Shown in pieces: positions 36,304 to 47,175 of a stretch of 64,000 nt of DNA. The position numbers and the translations under genes are program-made. Where the stretch lies: assembly GCF_954871325.1 (NCBI RefSeq), contig NC_088775.1, forward strand, positions 81,383,561 to 81,447,560. Reading direction: 5' to 3'. Position 1 is the stretch's first letter. Every line of letters begins with the position of its first letter. The stretch comes from Gordionus sp. m RMFG-2023 (lineage: Eukaryota; Nematomorpha; Gordioida; Chordodea; Parachordodidae). Under the pieces are notes generated by a model. That model was not told the origin of the DNA and did no database searches. It saw only the letters and a list, made by a program, of their open reading frames with translations.

Positions 36304-37050
36304 ATGAAAAGTTTAAAATTTGTAAAATACTGGGAAATACAGTATAATATTTTTGGGGCATTGGTTATATTAGTAATATGGATGTGTAGCTTAATATGGG
36401 GAAGAAAGTTGAGAAGAAGTCGAAGTGTGAAAATAAAGGGGCAGACATTGACTATAGAAGGACATAATGGGGAAGAGGATGTTATGGGAAAGGTAACATG
36501 GTTCCCAGTGCAGGAGTTAATTAATGGGTGGACGGATAGCGAATTAGATAAATTAACCTATAGGCCTGAAAGGAGAGATTCATATACTAATCAGAGATTG
36601 GGGACATATAGGGGACCTAGAGAAAGTTCACAGGGAAGGAGAGGAGAAATGAGACCCAACTTTGATTCAAGAGTAAGGGGGAGAATGAATTTTTATAATT
36701 GCGGAAGACAGGGACATATGGTCAGAGATTGCCAAGAAACGAAATGTTTTGAATGTGGAAAATATGGACATATAGCCACGTTTTGTTCAGGTAGACGTGA
36801 TAAGCTACGATGTGCAGGTTGTGGTCGATTTGGTCATAATAGGGAGGAATGCAATGTGGGTAATTTCAAAACTAGAGGCGGTTTTCCGCAGAGGGACATG
36901 GGGCAAAGTGCTCCAAATGTTAGAATTATAGAAAGTGAAAAAAATAAAGAGGTAGGAGTACCATTTTTGGCTGTGAATAAAGAGCAGAATAGAATCTGTT
37001 TCCGTTGCCGGAAGGAAGGACATGGGGCGAGAGATTGCGAGTATTTGTGA
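36304..37050 (+). CDS. Gag-like ORF of the Ty3/gypsy element (fossil)
   Basis: An open frame of 248 codons. Near the N terminus there is a hydrophobic stretch (NIFGALVILVIWMCSLIWG, residues about 15-33) that looks like a membrane segment. The middle is Arg/Gly-rich, and the C-terminal half carries zinc-knuckle motifs: CFECGKYGHIATFC, CAGCGRFGHNREEC and CFRCRKEGHGARDC, plus one preceding variant. I recognise no capsid domain, so this may be only the nucleocapsid half or an unusual Gag. Listed as part of the fossil at 34998-43082. Confidence 0.75.
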   Translation: MKSLKFVKYWEIQYNIFGALVILVIWMCSLIWGRKLRRSRSVKIKGQTLTIEGHNGEEDVMGKVTWFPVQELINGWTDSELDKLTYRPERRDSYTNQRLGTYRGPRESSQGRRGEMRPNFDSRVRGRMNFYNCGRQGHMVRDCQETKCFECGKYGHIATFCSGRRDKLRCAGCGRFGHNREECNVGNFKTRGGFPQRDMGQSAPNVRIIESEKNKEVGVPFLAVNKEQNRICFRCRKEGHGARDCEYL

Positions 37051-37639
37051 CTATATGATGGCAAAGAGCATGCCGCAAAGGTCGGGGGGCTTTGGGCGAA
37101 AGAGATGGAAAGATTAGATTATAGTGAGAAAGATTGGGTATCAAAGGGCATATATATGATACAAGAGGAAAGGATACATGATCCTTGCCCTAGAGTTTGG
37201 ATAAATTTGAATGGAAATATGGTATCCATGTTATTTGATACCGGGGCAGCCATATCCGTGATGGGATATGAGAAATATCAGAGTATTTGGTCGGAAGGGA
37301 TAATTAAACGGGAGGACATCAAGATCCGTCAGTTGGATGGATCAGAAGTCGCAGTGATGGGAAGGGTGGAGTTAAAGGTGGTATTAGAGAATAGAGTGGA
37401 GATTTTGGACTTATGGATAGTAGATCGAAAAGTAGAGTCAGTAGTGGGATGGGATTGGATCACCCGAATTGGTCCAGATTGTGGTTTTTGGGGGTATTCG
37501 CATGGTGTGGTGTATTTTTACCTGTTGCAAGATATGAAGAAAATAGAGATATGAATTTGTGGTATGGAGAGAGATTGCCAGGAATTGAAACCTTTTTGGA
37601 AGGGGAAAGGAGAAGAGAGGATAATAGGGTTGTTAGAGA

Positions 37640-37870
37640 CTGTAGGGGAGGTTTTGGGGGGAACTATAGGGGAGGTATTGGGGGGAACTATAGGGGAGGT
37701 ATTGGGGGGAACTATAGGGGAGGTATTGGGGAGAATTATAGGGGAGGTATCGGGGGAAACTATAGGGGAGGTATCGGGGGAAATTATAAGGGAGGTTTTG
37801 GGGGGAACTATAGGGGAGGTATTGGGGAGAATTTTAGGGGAGGTATTGGGGAGAATTTTAGGAGTTGTCG
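37640..37870 (+). repeat. 24-bp G-rich tandem repeat inside the element
   Basis: About nine copies of a GGAGGTATTGGGGGGAACTA-type unit, encoding a repeated Gly/Asn/Tyr/Arg octapeptide. It lies between protease and reverse transcriptase, so it acts as a low-complexity linker in that part of the element. Confidence 0.85.
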
Positions 37871-40709
37871 CGACTTTGGGAGAAAGGAAGAAAGAAATGA
37901 TACTGAAGAACATAAAGAAATTCATGATCAAGGAAAGTTTGAAGCGGAGCTGGAGAGATTGGCAGATGGGAAAATAAAGTTGCCAGAAGAAGAGACTAGA
38001 GAAGATGATGATTTGGAACAAGGAAATACTAAGGGAACACATAGCCAACAAATGGAAATGGATGGAAAGGAAACGAGACGACGGGAAGAGAGGGAATTGC
38101 GGGATAGAGAGATAGAATTTGATATGATCAAAGTACAAGAGGGAGTGAGAAACTTGATGAAAAATTACAAGGAGATTTTTGATGAGAAGTTGGGTTGTCC
38201 CCGAGATTATGAAGTGGATATCAAATTAAAGGAGGGATATGTGCCCAAGTTTTGTGCATTACGTCGGATACCGTTCGAATGGCGAAATGAAGTAGACAAG
38301 GAATTGGAGCAGTGGGTGCAGAAGGGCATTGTTTGTCCAGTGGAATATAGCGAATGGGCAACACCGTTAGTACCCGTGAAGAAGGCCAATGGAAAGCTTC
38401 GTTTATGCGCTGATTTTCGGGTCACGCTAAACCCGTGGGTTGTGGAGATAAAATATCCGTTACCTCGGATTGAAGAAATATTAGCTAATTTAAAGGGTAG
38501 CATATATTTTTCAAAGGTGGACTTTTCGAACGCTTACTTACAATTGAAGGTGAAACCCGAGGTACAAAAGCTATTAACGATCACGACTCCGAAGGGATTG
38601 TATGCCTTCTGTAGATTGCCGTTTGGACTTAGCGTGTCGGCTCCAATTTTTCAACGAACGATGGCGGCAGTTTTTCAAGGACTAGAGTGAGTATTTTACT
38701 ACATGGATGACGTATTAGTGATGGGAAAGACTCCCGAGCAACACGAACGAAGATTGGAGGAGGTGTTCAAAAGGATCAAGGATAAAGGATTGCGGGCAAG
38801 CGTTGAAAAAAGTGTGTTGGGAGTATCAGAAATCGTATATTTGGGGCATAAAATCAATGGGAAAGAGGTCAGACCTTTAGACAAAAATATGGCAAATATA
38901 ACAAGCATGTTGAAGCCTAATAATAAAGTGGAAGTACAAGCTTTCTTGGGAATGGTGAATTATTATCACCGTTTTGTGGAAGGCTTCGCGCAGATAGCGG
39001 CGCCGTTGTATAAATTGTTAAAGAAAGGAGAAAGATTTGAATGGAAGATTGAACAGGAGGAGGCTTTTGAGGAATTGAAATTGAGGATTGGAAGGGAACC
39101 AGTACTAGTGTGTTTTGATAACGATGTGCCAGTGATATTGGCCGTTGATGCTTCGAATAGGGGTGTGGGTGGAGCGCTATTACATTGTATAGACGAATTG
39201 GAGAGACCTATTTTATTTTTCTCAAGAATCTTTAGAGAGGCCGAGACAAGATATTCAGTGATCGAGCAAGAAGCGCTAGCGGTTATATTTGGATTGACTA
39301 AATGTCGGGAATACTTGATCGGACGTCGATTTGTCATATATACGGATCACAAGCCCTTGGTTCATCTTTTCAGGAAGGACAACAAGGAGCTCATGTTGTC
39401 GCCCAGGTTGCAGTGATGGCTATTGCTGGTAGGCAGTTTCGACGTGCAAGTGAAATACAGACGAGGAAGAGAAAATTACTTACCGGATATTCTTTCTAGA
39501 TGTGGAGCGGGAGAGGATTGCGAAACGAGTAGGTCGAAAGATATGAATGAAGAGGATGAGCACGGGTTGATTAGAGCGATAGTCGGAATATCTAAAGGAG
39601 GACCAGTTGCATGGGAACAACTCAAAAATGCTACTTTAAAAGATCGCGAGTTGACGAGAATCAAAGCGTGCATATTGGGTCGGAAGCAATGGCGAGATGG
39701 GGACAAAAAGTTCAAGCAAGTGGAGAAAGAGCTAACGATAGTGGACGAGTGTGTGGTACGAGGAAGTCGGGGAGTGGTGCCGTCCAGATTGCGGGAGGCA
39801 GCAAAGGCAATGATCCATGCTGGACATCAGGGTATGGAACGAATGAAACAATGGGGGCGGGAATACGTATGGTGGCCTGGCATGAATAAAGAAATCGAGA
39901 ATATGGTGAGAAGTTGTGAAATGTGTAATTCATGGGCAAGTATGCCTCGAAAGGACAAGAAAAGTATTTGGCCTAGGGCTACTCAACCATGGGAAAGAGT
40001 ACACTTAGACTTTTTCGACTTCGAAAATAAAATATATCTCCTCGTAGTGGACGCTTACTCAAAATGGGTAGAGTATCAAGAAGTAAAGGGGTTAACAACG
40101 CAAGTAGTAATTAAGACGTTAAAAGATCTTTGGGCAAAGTTTGGAGCGGAAATAGTCGTGTCGGATGGAGGACCCGCTTTTATAAGTAAACAATTTAAAG
40201 TTTTTTGTATGAAACTGGGGCGAGACACATTTTGGCGCCTCCTTACCACCCAAGCTCAAATGGGCAGGCGGAAAGGATGGTGGCTTTGGTAAAGAGTTGG
40301 TTGAGGAAGTCGAAATATGGGGGTGGAGAGATTTGGATAGCGATTGCGTATTATAACAATAGTCGAAAGGGAGAGGAATTGTCCCCAGCAGAAAAGTTTT
40401 TGGGCCGTAGAACTCGTATTCAGTTGGATTTCTTAAGACCCAAACCGGCGCAGGAGGAAAATTCAATGGATAATCAGTGTGAATTTGTGAATGGTCAGAC
40501 CGTATGGGCGAGAATTTTTGGAGGTACCCGAAAATGGGAGTCAGGAATAATTATACAGAACATGGGGCATAAAATGGTGAGAGTAAAATTCGTGGACGGA
40601 AAGGAAGGAGTTAGACACGTAGAACAGATACGGAAGAGAGTAGAGTCTGAAAGATTGAGATCTAGCCATGATGCGGCGAAGAGAGAGGGATAGATATCTT
40701 AGCAATTCT

Positions 40710-41088
40710 CGAGTTTAAGCACATAGAAAATAATAATACTAATAATGATAATTAACCCAAGATGATAATACCTCCGCAGTTCCGAGATTAAATCAAATTT
40801 AATAAAAAAAAAATCGATAATGATAATTAACCCAAGATATTAATACCTCCGCAATTCCGAGATTAAATCAAATTTTAAAAAAAAAACGATAATGATAATT
40901 AACCCGAGCTAGTAATACCTCCGCAATTCCGGAATTACATCACATTAATAAAAAAAACAAAATAAATACTAATTAACCCGAGATAGTAATACCTCCGCAA
41001 TTACGGGATTAAATCACATTTAATAAAAAAAAAGGGAGATCAATAATAATAATGGTAACCGGTGCTAATAATGTTGGAGGTTAAGGGG

Positions 41089-41123
<35 letters not shown>

Positions 41124-41330
41124 CTTTCGTGATTCTCGAGTTAAAGCACATAGAAAATAATAATACTAATAATGATAATTAACCCAAGATGATAATACCT
41201 CCGCAGTTCCGAGATTAAATCAAATTTAATTAAAAAAAAAAAATCGATAATGATAATTAACCAGAGATAATAATACCTCAGCAATTACGGGATTACATCA
41301 CATTTATAAAAAAAAAACAAAATAAATATC
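40710..41330 (+). repeat. Tandem repeats between pol and the extra ORF
   Basis: Units of about 75 bp built on GATAATTAACCCAAGATGAT and ACCTCCGCAATTCCGAGATT recur four times, then (AT)n at about 41089-41119, then a second, near-identical start of the array (CACATAGAAAATAATAATAC at about 40720 and 41148, roughly 425 bp apart). Function unknown. Confidence 0.8.
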
Positions 41331-41853
41331 AATGATATCAGTTAGTCAATGATTTCGTGATTCGGGGAATAAAGCGAGTATTTTTTTTTAAAAAAAAGGG
41401 GTAACTTAGTTAGAGTGCCAATAAATGATGCACAAAAAGTTAAAAATGTTGGGTATGTTAACCAAAGTAATAAATTAAAGTAAGGGATAATTTTGAGAGA
41501 TGTCGGGATCGTAAATCAAAAGTTGGAAATAGAACTTGTATATAGTTGGAGAATAGAATAAAAAGGAGTGACAATTGGACTAGGAAACAAATAAAAAGTG
41601 GTTCCAAGTTGGACTGAAACACGGAAAAGATTTCGGCAATGACAGTTGGAAGCGAGACACAAAACAAGGAAGGTTCCAATAATTGGGCTTTAAAAGGGGA
41701 ATTTTATAAATGCAAAATTATAATTTTTTTTTTTTGTATAATTGTTAATTTTGTTAAAGAAAATTTTCCTGTATTTATTCATTTTGACTCAAAAGAAAAG
41801 TGAGTGAAAACTGTTATTAATTTTTTTATATTATACCTTTTTCTTAAAAAAGA

Positions 41854-42465
41854 ATGTCGGGGAGGCATCGGTGCATATATTGGGAGAATTTAACCGTTAG
41901 AATAAGTATTTACCGAGGATATGTTAATGAAGATGGGCGACTAATCTGGCCTTCGATTTACCGAAACATAATAGACCATTCGCCTCCAATACGCCGAAAC
42001 AGTAGATCGCCCCCGGTCCAAAGGGGAGTGTCCGGAATAATAACGAACAATTTAGATCACTCCGAATTACCGGAGCCCCGGCACCTCAGCATGCGCTCGA
42101 GGAGGAGACGTTCTTGTTACTTGTGTGGTTCGCCTAGTCATTTGCGAATGCGGTGCCCCCGTGGGCCAAATCGTAGGCAAGACTTAAATGATAATAGGGA
42201 AACGACGAGCCACAGAAGCCGAAGCCCGGGAAGGAGCGACGCACGCCCAGTTAGGACCATTTTGCCGCCTTTGACGATAGGGGCAATGCTACAACAAGAT
42301 CAATCCATAACTGCGATCGGGCGACCGGTGGTGATTATTGAGCCGTTTCGAGAAGAAACGCCGGAGGTGAGTCCCAGGGCCTATTACGCTGAAGAGTGGC
42401 CGATGGTTGATTTGTCGGCCTCTGAGATTCAGGAATTGTTGGAGGATATAATGGGACCAGAATAA
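41854..42465 (+). CDS. Extra 3' ORF with a zinc knuckle in the Ty3/gypsy element
   Basis: An uninterrupted 203-codon frame beginning MSGRHRCIYWENLTVRIS. It carries an Arg/Ser-rich block (SMRSRRRRS), one CCHC knuckle (CYLCGSPSHLRMRCP, about residues 92-106), a second RS-rich block (HRSRSPGRSD) and an acidic tail (EIQELLEDIMGPE). Codons are GC-richer than in the rest of the element. It lies after integrase where some gypsy elements carry env, but it has no signal peptide or membrane segment. It looks like an RNA-binding accessory protein; I know no named family for it. Part of the fossil at 34998-43082. Confidence 0.7.
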   Translation: MSGRHRCIYWENLTVRISIYRGYVNEDGRLIWPSIYRNIIDHSPPIRRNSRSPPVQRGVSGIITNNLDHSELPEPRHLSMRSRRRRSCYLCGSPSHLRMRCPRGPNRRQDLNDNRETTSHRSRSPGRSDARPVRTILPPLTIGAMLQQDQSITAIGRPVVIIEPFREETPEVSPRAYYAEEWPMVDLSASEIQELLEDIMGPE

Positions 42466-42737
42466 ATTTTACAAATTTTGTAATAATAAAACAATTTTTT
42501 TTTAAATATCATTTTCCTTAATAGATTTTCGGGAATAATTAAAATACGATATTAATATATGTAGTAAAACTTTTAAAATATTTTACATCATATATTTTTT
42601 TTATTTATGTTAACATATGTAGAGAATAATAAATAATTACATTTTGATTTTATGTACAAAACCCTCCTGTTTGTCTTTGTTAAACAACAATTTTAATTTT
42701 TTTTTGTATGTTCAAGGGTTTTCATTTAATGGGGGCG

Positions 42738-43082
42738 TGTTATAAATAGTTTTATTTTTTTTGTATGAGTCATGAAATATTTTTTTTGTTTGAAATTTTA
42801 TTTTTAATATTTTTTTTTAGTTTCGCGCAGTCATCTTGAACGTCATTATATAAATGTTTTTAATATTTATTATGTAAAAAAAAAATAAATAATAATTTAA
42901 TATTTATAAAAAAAAATAATCTTATATAAACTAAAAAAAAAGTGGAAATTCATTATTAATCAATTATATTTTTTTTATATTTATTGTTTTAAAGAAAAAT
43001 AAAACCATATATTCAAAAAAAAAAAAGGTAAAAAAAAAATATACTGTTAAGTTAAACGTTTCTGTACAGTGAAATTCTGAAA
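42738..43082 (+). repeat. 3' LTR of the Ty3/gypsy element
   Basis: Begins TGTTATAAATAGTTTTATT just after the polypurine tract and ends ATTCTGAAA; followed by the target duplication AATTG at 43083-43087. Confidence 0.92.
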
Positions 43083-45865
43083 AATTGATTGTTTACATAA
43101 CACATAATTTGTTTGGCATTTGCCAAACACAGGTATAAATTTTGCTTTTAAATATATTAACGAAATATACCCATTTACTCTAGAAATAAGGGAAAAAGGC
43201 ATAAAAATCGTTAACTCAATAAAAAATTATTGAATTTCCTAGCACATAGAGGTAATATCATAAATTTATTACATTTAATCAAAAAAAATTATCTTAAACA
43301 ATGAAATACCAAAAAAAGTTTATTATTATAAATTAGTAAACTATGTGAGAAGAAAACCAAATTAGAAGGAAATATGCGTAAAAAAACGAGTAAACCTGAT
43401 TAGGGAGATATTTTAATATAAATGAAAAAATGAATGAGAGAAAGAATGCAACAGGCTCAACTTTCTCATTACTATATAGATGCAGCAAATGTCATACTGA
43501 TGATAGACGGCATGGCTTGATTATTCACAGCAGAACTTGAATTTAAATATTATATATGAAATTCCATTTCATTGCTTACATTCCGAAAAATATAAAATTG
43601 CAATTTTAACTAAAGGGTTCATCATTAGAAAGAATAAATATGTCATTATTCAAGAGCTTATAATAAAACCGATAGTAATTTTACAATTAAGATCCAATCA
43701 ATAATGACAGAATACTATGATATATTTAGACCTAGATGTTTGATTTTTCTTATTTTCGGTTTTGGGAAAGTCCGAACAATTTCTTATTTTTTGATTATAC
43801 TAAAGATTAATTTCTGTTGTTGTCCGATTTGAAGATCAATTAACGGGCTATATAATGGTAAAAATTTAGGTAATTTCCTCAAGTAGTTTCGTTAGCTTCA
43901 AAATTTCACACTTTCCTTATAACTCACTTAGTTTTGATTCCGCCGGTGTCTAGTTTGAAGATCAATTAAAATTTTAAATATTGACATAAGTTTTAGAATT
44001 TGATTCAAAAGTTTTTCTGCCAACTTTACGGACCTTTAATCTTAGTAAGCATATTTTTAATTTTCTCGGTGAGTTTTGAGGCTGACAATTTTGATATAGC
44101 TGTTTAAATATTGATATTATTTTGTAAATCCATATATTTTCTAGTGATTATATTACAAATAAAATATATTTTATTATCTTCATCATATAATTTTACCTGA
44201 GGCCAATTTATTATACCTTTATTAGTTTAAGACAAAACTATATTACAGGATATTTATCGGAAACATTTTTTTTTTATGAATTATCATTATCTGGCAACCC
44301 TATCACTCAGAGTCTACTTGGCAGAATATTTAATGGAAGAAAACCCCCCAACAACTACCCCTACCCCCTCAAAAAATTCTGTGGCCTTCAGCCGTGATAT
44401 TCGCCAAACTGCGATGCCATAGAGATATTAATAAAAAAAATCTTATAATAATCTACCATTTATAATCTCACAACAAAATTTTATTTACATCCTCCCAGGC
44501 CTATTTAGGCTAGAAAAAACAATTAAACCTCTAATTCTTGCTAATAATCAATCGGCAATTGAAAAGCTGTTTGGGCCACTACATTGGGATCGATCATGAG
44601 AAGAAAATATAATTTGGGAATCTCAATAACTTTAGATTTTTATAATTAAATAAAGAATATAATTAAAATTTGTTTACCTATCGAAAATCTTATTTTTAAT
44701 TATAATATTTAAAGTATTTTGCTAAAATTTTAAATGATTTATTATATTCTAACTAAAATTCATTATTATAATAAATCATACATGTTAACCTCTATACTTT
44801 TAAAAATTTAACAAATAAGAATAATATTATTTTACCTGTTAAAAAAATTAATAAGAAGTCTTAAAATTTAAAAAGATAAAATTTATAGTTTTTTATTATT
44901 TGTTAATTGACAAATCAACCGCATCAATTATTGAATTTAAAAGAATACAGTTCAAGTCAAAAATTACCACCCAAAAATCAATACCTACTCCCTCAAAAAA
45001 ATATCTACCCCCAAAAAATCTATACCTATCCCACAAAATGCAATATATAATTTGGATACATTTGTCTTTTACACACTCCGATTATGTATAAATTGCTGTT
45101 AGCAACGTTTATTTTTTAAACGTAAAATTTCTCTATTAATTTTATAAAAAGGCAATTTATATCTGATTCCTCAATCTTTATATTTTTCCCCTAATAAAAA
45201 TTATACCAAAAATATTTGAGCATTTTTCTTTTATTTATTTAAAAGCAATATAAAATTTGCTTACCTCAGCTTTATTTTTTTAACGTTATAAAAATGTACT
45301 TTTCGATCAGATTTATTATTTTTTTAACAAAGTATAAAGATTATATTAATTATATTTAAGAAAAATTTAAAGGGGAACAATAATGCTTCCCTTGCTTCTA
45401 TGAACGCTTCATCACTGCGGTAATTATTATAAACACGCTTTAACTCAGATCCGGCTTTCCAATTCCAATTCGATCAATTAAGTACGATTTGAGTTAGTTT
45501 GATATTGAAAATTAATTTTTATTTGAATCGAAGGCCCATCAAAATTTACCTTTACCCTACTAAACAAACTCACGAGCTTTGTCCGCGTTATTTGTCCACA
45601 CATAATAATATATATATCTTTTTTAAAAATACCATATGGCAATCTTTGAAAATATATTATAAATTGTTTGAGAAAGAAATATGTCCTGATTTGTATTGCA
45701 TTAATGCAACGCTTGTCCCTAATGGGTAATTCTTAGTTTGAATATTATCAAAATTAGGTATTAATTTTGCTGGTTACATCGTTTAAGTACTTAATCAAAT
45801 TTTTCTTATACAAATTAACAAGTCGACTCAAAGAACAATTATTTATTTTATTTTTAGTATTTTAT
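43083..45865. other. Intergenic DNA with repeat fragments
   Basis: No gene was recognised. It contains a diverged satellite piece (43745-44060), a piece resembling the start of the 4.1/5.3-kb duplication (44285-44440, ACCCCTACCCCCTCAAAAAA), a similar short one near 44975-45040, and several short unassigned ORFs (for example 45499-45729). Confidence 0.45.
43745..44060 (+). repeat. Diverged lone copy of the palindromic satellite unit
   Basis: TTTTCGGTTTTGGGAAAGTC, CAATTTCTTATTTT, GATCAATTAACGGGCTA and CTTCAAAATTTCACACTTTC follow the order of the right arm of the 13.4-18.2 kb structure, more closely its GGATCAATT variant, but with many differences. Confidence 0.7.
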
Positions 45866-46095
45866 AAGAGACCACCTGCATCCCGACCATAGACCCAGGT
45901 GGCAGTATTTTAATTTTTTAAGAAAATAACCAGGCCGTATATTTTAAAGACAAATATTTTAAATTACCATTATTAGCTATAATAAATAAAAATAATATAT
46001 TTAAAAAAATAGGGGCCAGGCCTTAAAATTTATTTTTATAAAATATAAAACCCAGGTTGGGCCGAACGTGAAAATGGTACTTCTGAAGGTCTCTG
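45866..46095. mobile_element. hAT-5 MITE, degraded
   Basis: 230 bp from AAGAGACCACCTGCATCC to CTTCTGAAGGTCTCTG, with GGGCCAGGCC-type motifs within. Flanks TATTTTAT and AATTTTAC agree at 6 of 8 bases. Confidence 0.7.
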
Positions 46096-47175
46096 AATTT
46101 TACAAGCAGAATTGAACATTTTTCTTAGCACAATGAAATGAGTCAAAAAATTTGTATGATTGTTGAGTATCCACAACCTAATAGGCAATATTTTTACAAA
46201 AGCCTAGGAGATGCATCTAAAATCTAACCGATATTTATGATATCTTGCTTATATAATTATAATTTATTTAGGATTTCGAAAAATTATCTATAATTATAGA
46301 ATTCTAAAGACCTTCCATAACATCATCTTGATATAGCCTTTTTAACTTTGAATCAAATTTATAATTCCTTAAATTTGAGATTTATTTAAAGTATTTTATT
46401 TCAACCCCTAAAGGATCGAAGAAATAAATTTTACTAATTTAAACATCCTGTTATATCTCATTAAAAATGTATACAATTTTTTAGTGAATTCTCAAATTCC
46501 TTATAAAAGAAATTTAGAAAAATAATAAATCTGTGATAGTATTCTATTCTATAAATTAAGTTATAAATTATATTACATTATTTTACAAATTTAACAGTAA
46601 ATTTAATAAAATTTCATCTTTTTATTCTCGTGATCTTTAGGCAATTTCGTTATTTCGATTTCATCTTGATTCACCTCACTGAAAATAGCATGCGGTTGGG
46701 TCCTTGTAAATATTTTTTTTTATGTATATTCGATTTCATTTGATTAATATTTAAAAAAAAACCTCGCGATAGTAATTGCCAAGGTAAAAATGAGTGATTT
46801 TCATTTTCTATTCTATTAATAATTCTTTACTTTGTGCTCACTCAAAATTTTCAATTTTAAAGTCACCCCATCAATTCGCATATTTTAGAGCTGTACTGAG
46901 ATAGATATTTTTTTAGGGACCGATTCGATTTCACAGATATAAAATATGTCGGTTGATCACCAACAACATCGATTTTTACTTATGTTAAGGAAAATTGTAG
47001 GAAAAAAGAATAAACTTTTAAAAAAAAATGACAAATAAAATAAATCTGCAATAAAGCAAAATAAAAGATATTCATATACTAATTGGATCAGTCAATTTAA
47101 AAATATTGATGATAACCGATTTTTTAAAGAAAAATGAAGGATAGGGCCGAACTAATATAAAAAATAGGGCCGAAT
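46096..47175. other. Intergenic DNA downstream of WDR70
   Basis: AT-rich, with no gene recognised. AGGGCCGAA repeats at about 47140-47174 abut the WDR70 stop codon. Confidence 0.4.

Larger units (their letters stand above)
34998..43082 (+). mobile_element. Ty3/gypsy LTR retrotransposon, 8.1 kb, young, broken
   Basis: Two LTRs of about 350 bp in direct orientation are flanked by the 5-bp target duplication AATTG. A primer-binding site beginning TGGTGCCGTG lies just inside the left LTR, and the polypurine tract AATGGGGGCG just before the right one. Parts in order: a long leader with a tandem array, a zinc-knuckle gag-like ORF (about 36.3-37.05 kb), protease with DTGA (about 37.1-37.55), reverse transcriptase (about 38.1-38.9), RNase H (about 39.0-39.5), integrase with an HHCC finger, core and C-terminal region (about 39.6-40.7), a tandem-repeat region, and an extra ORF (41.85-42.47). 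The LTRs differ at only two or three bases plus homopolymer indels, so insertion was recent. The pol region is broken about four times. Confidence 0.95.

Noticed and set aside
36805-40466. Many minus-strand ORFs over the Ty3/gypsy coding region
   Set aside because: They are antisense shadows of gag and pol, with low-complexity or no recognisable products.
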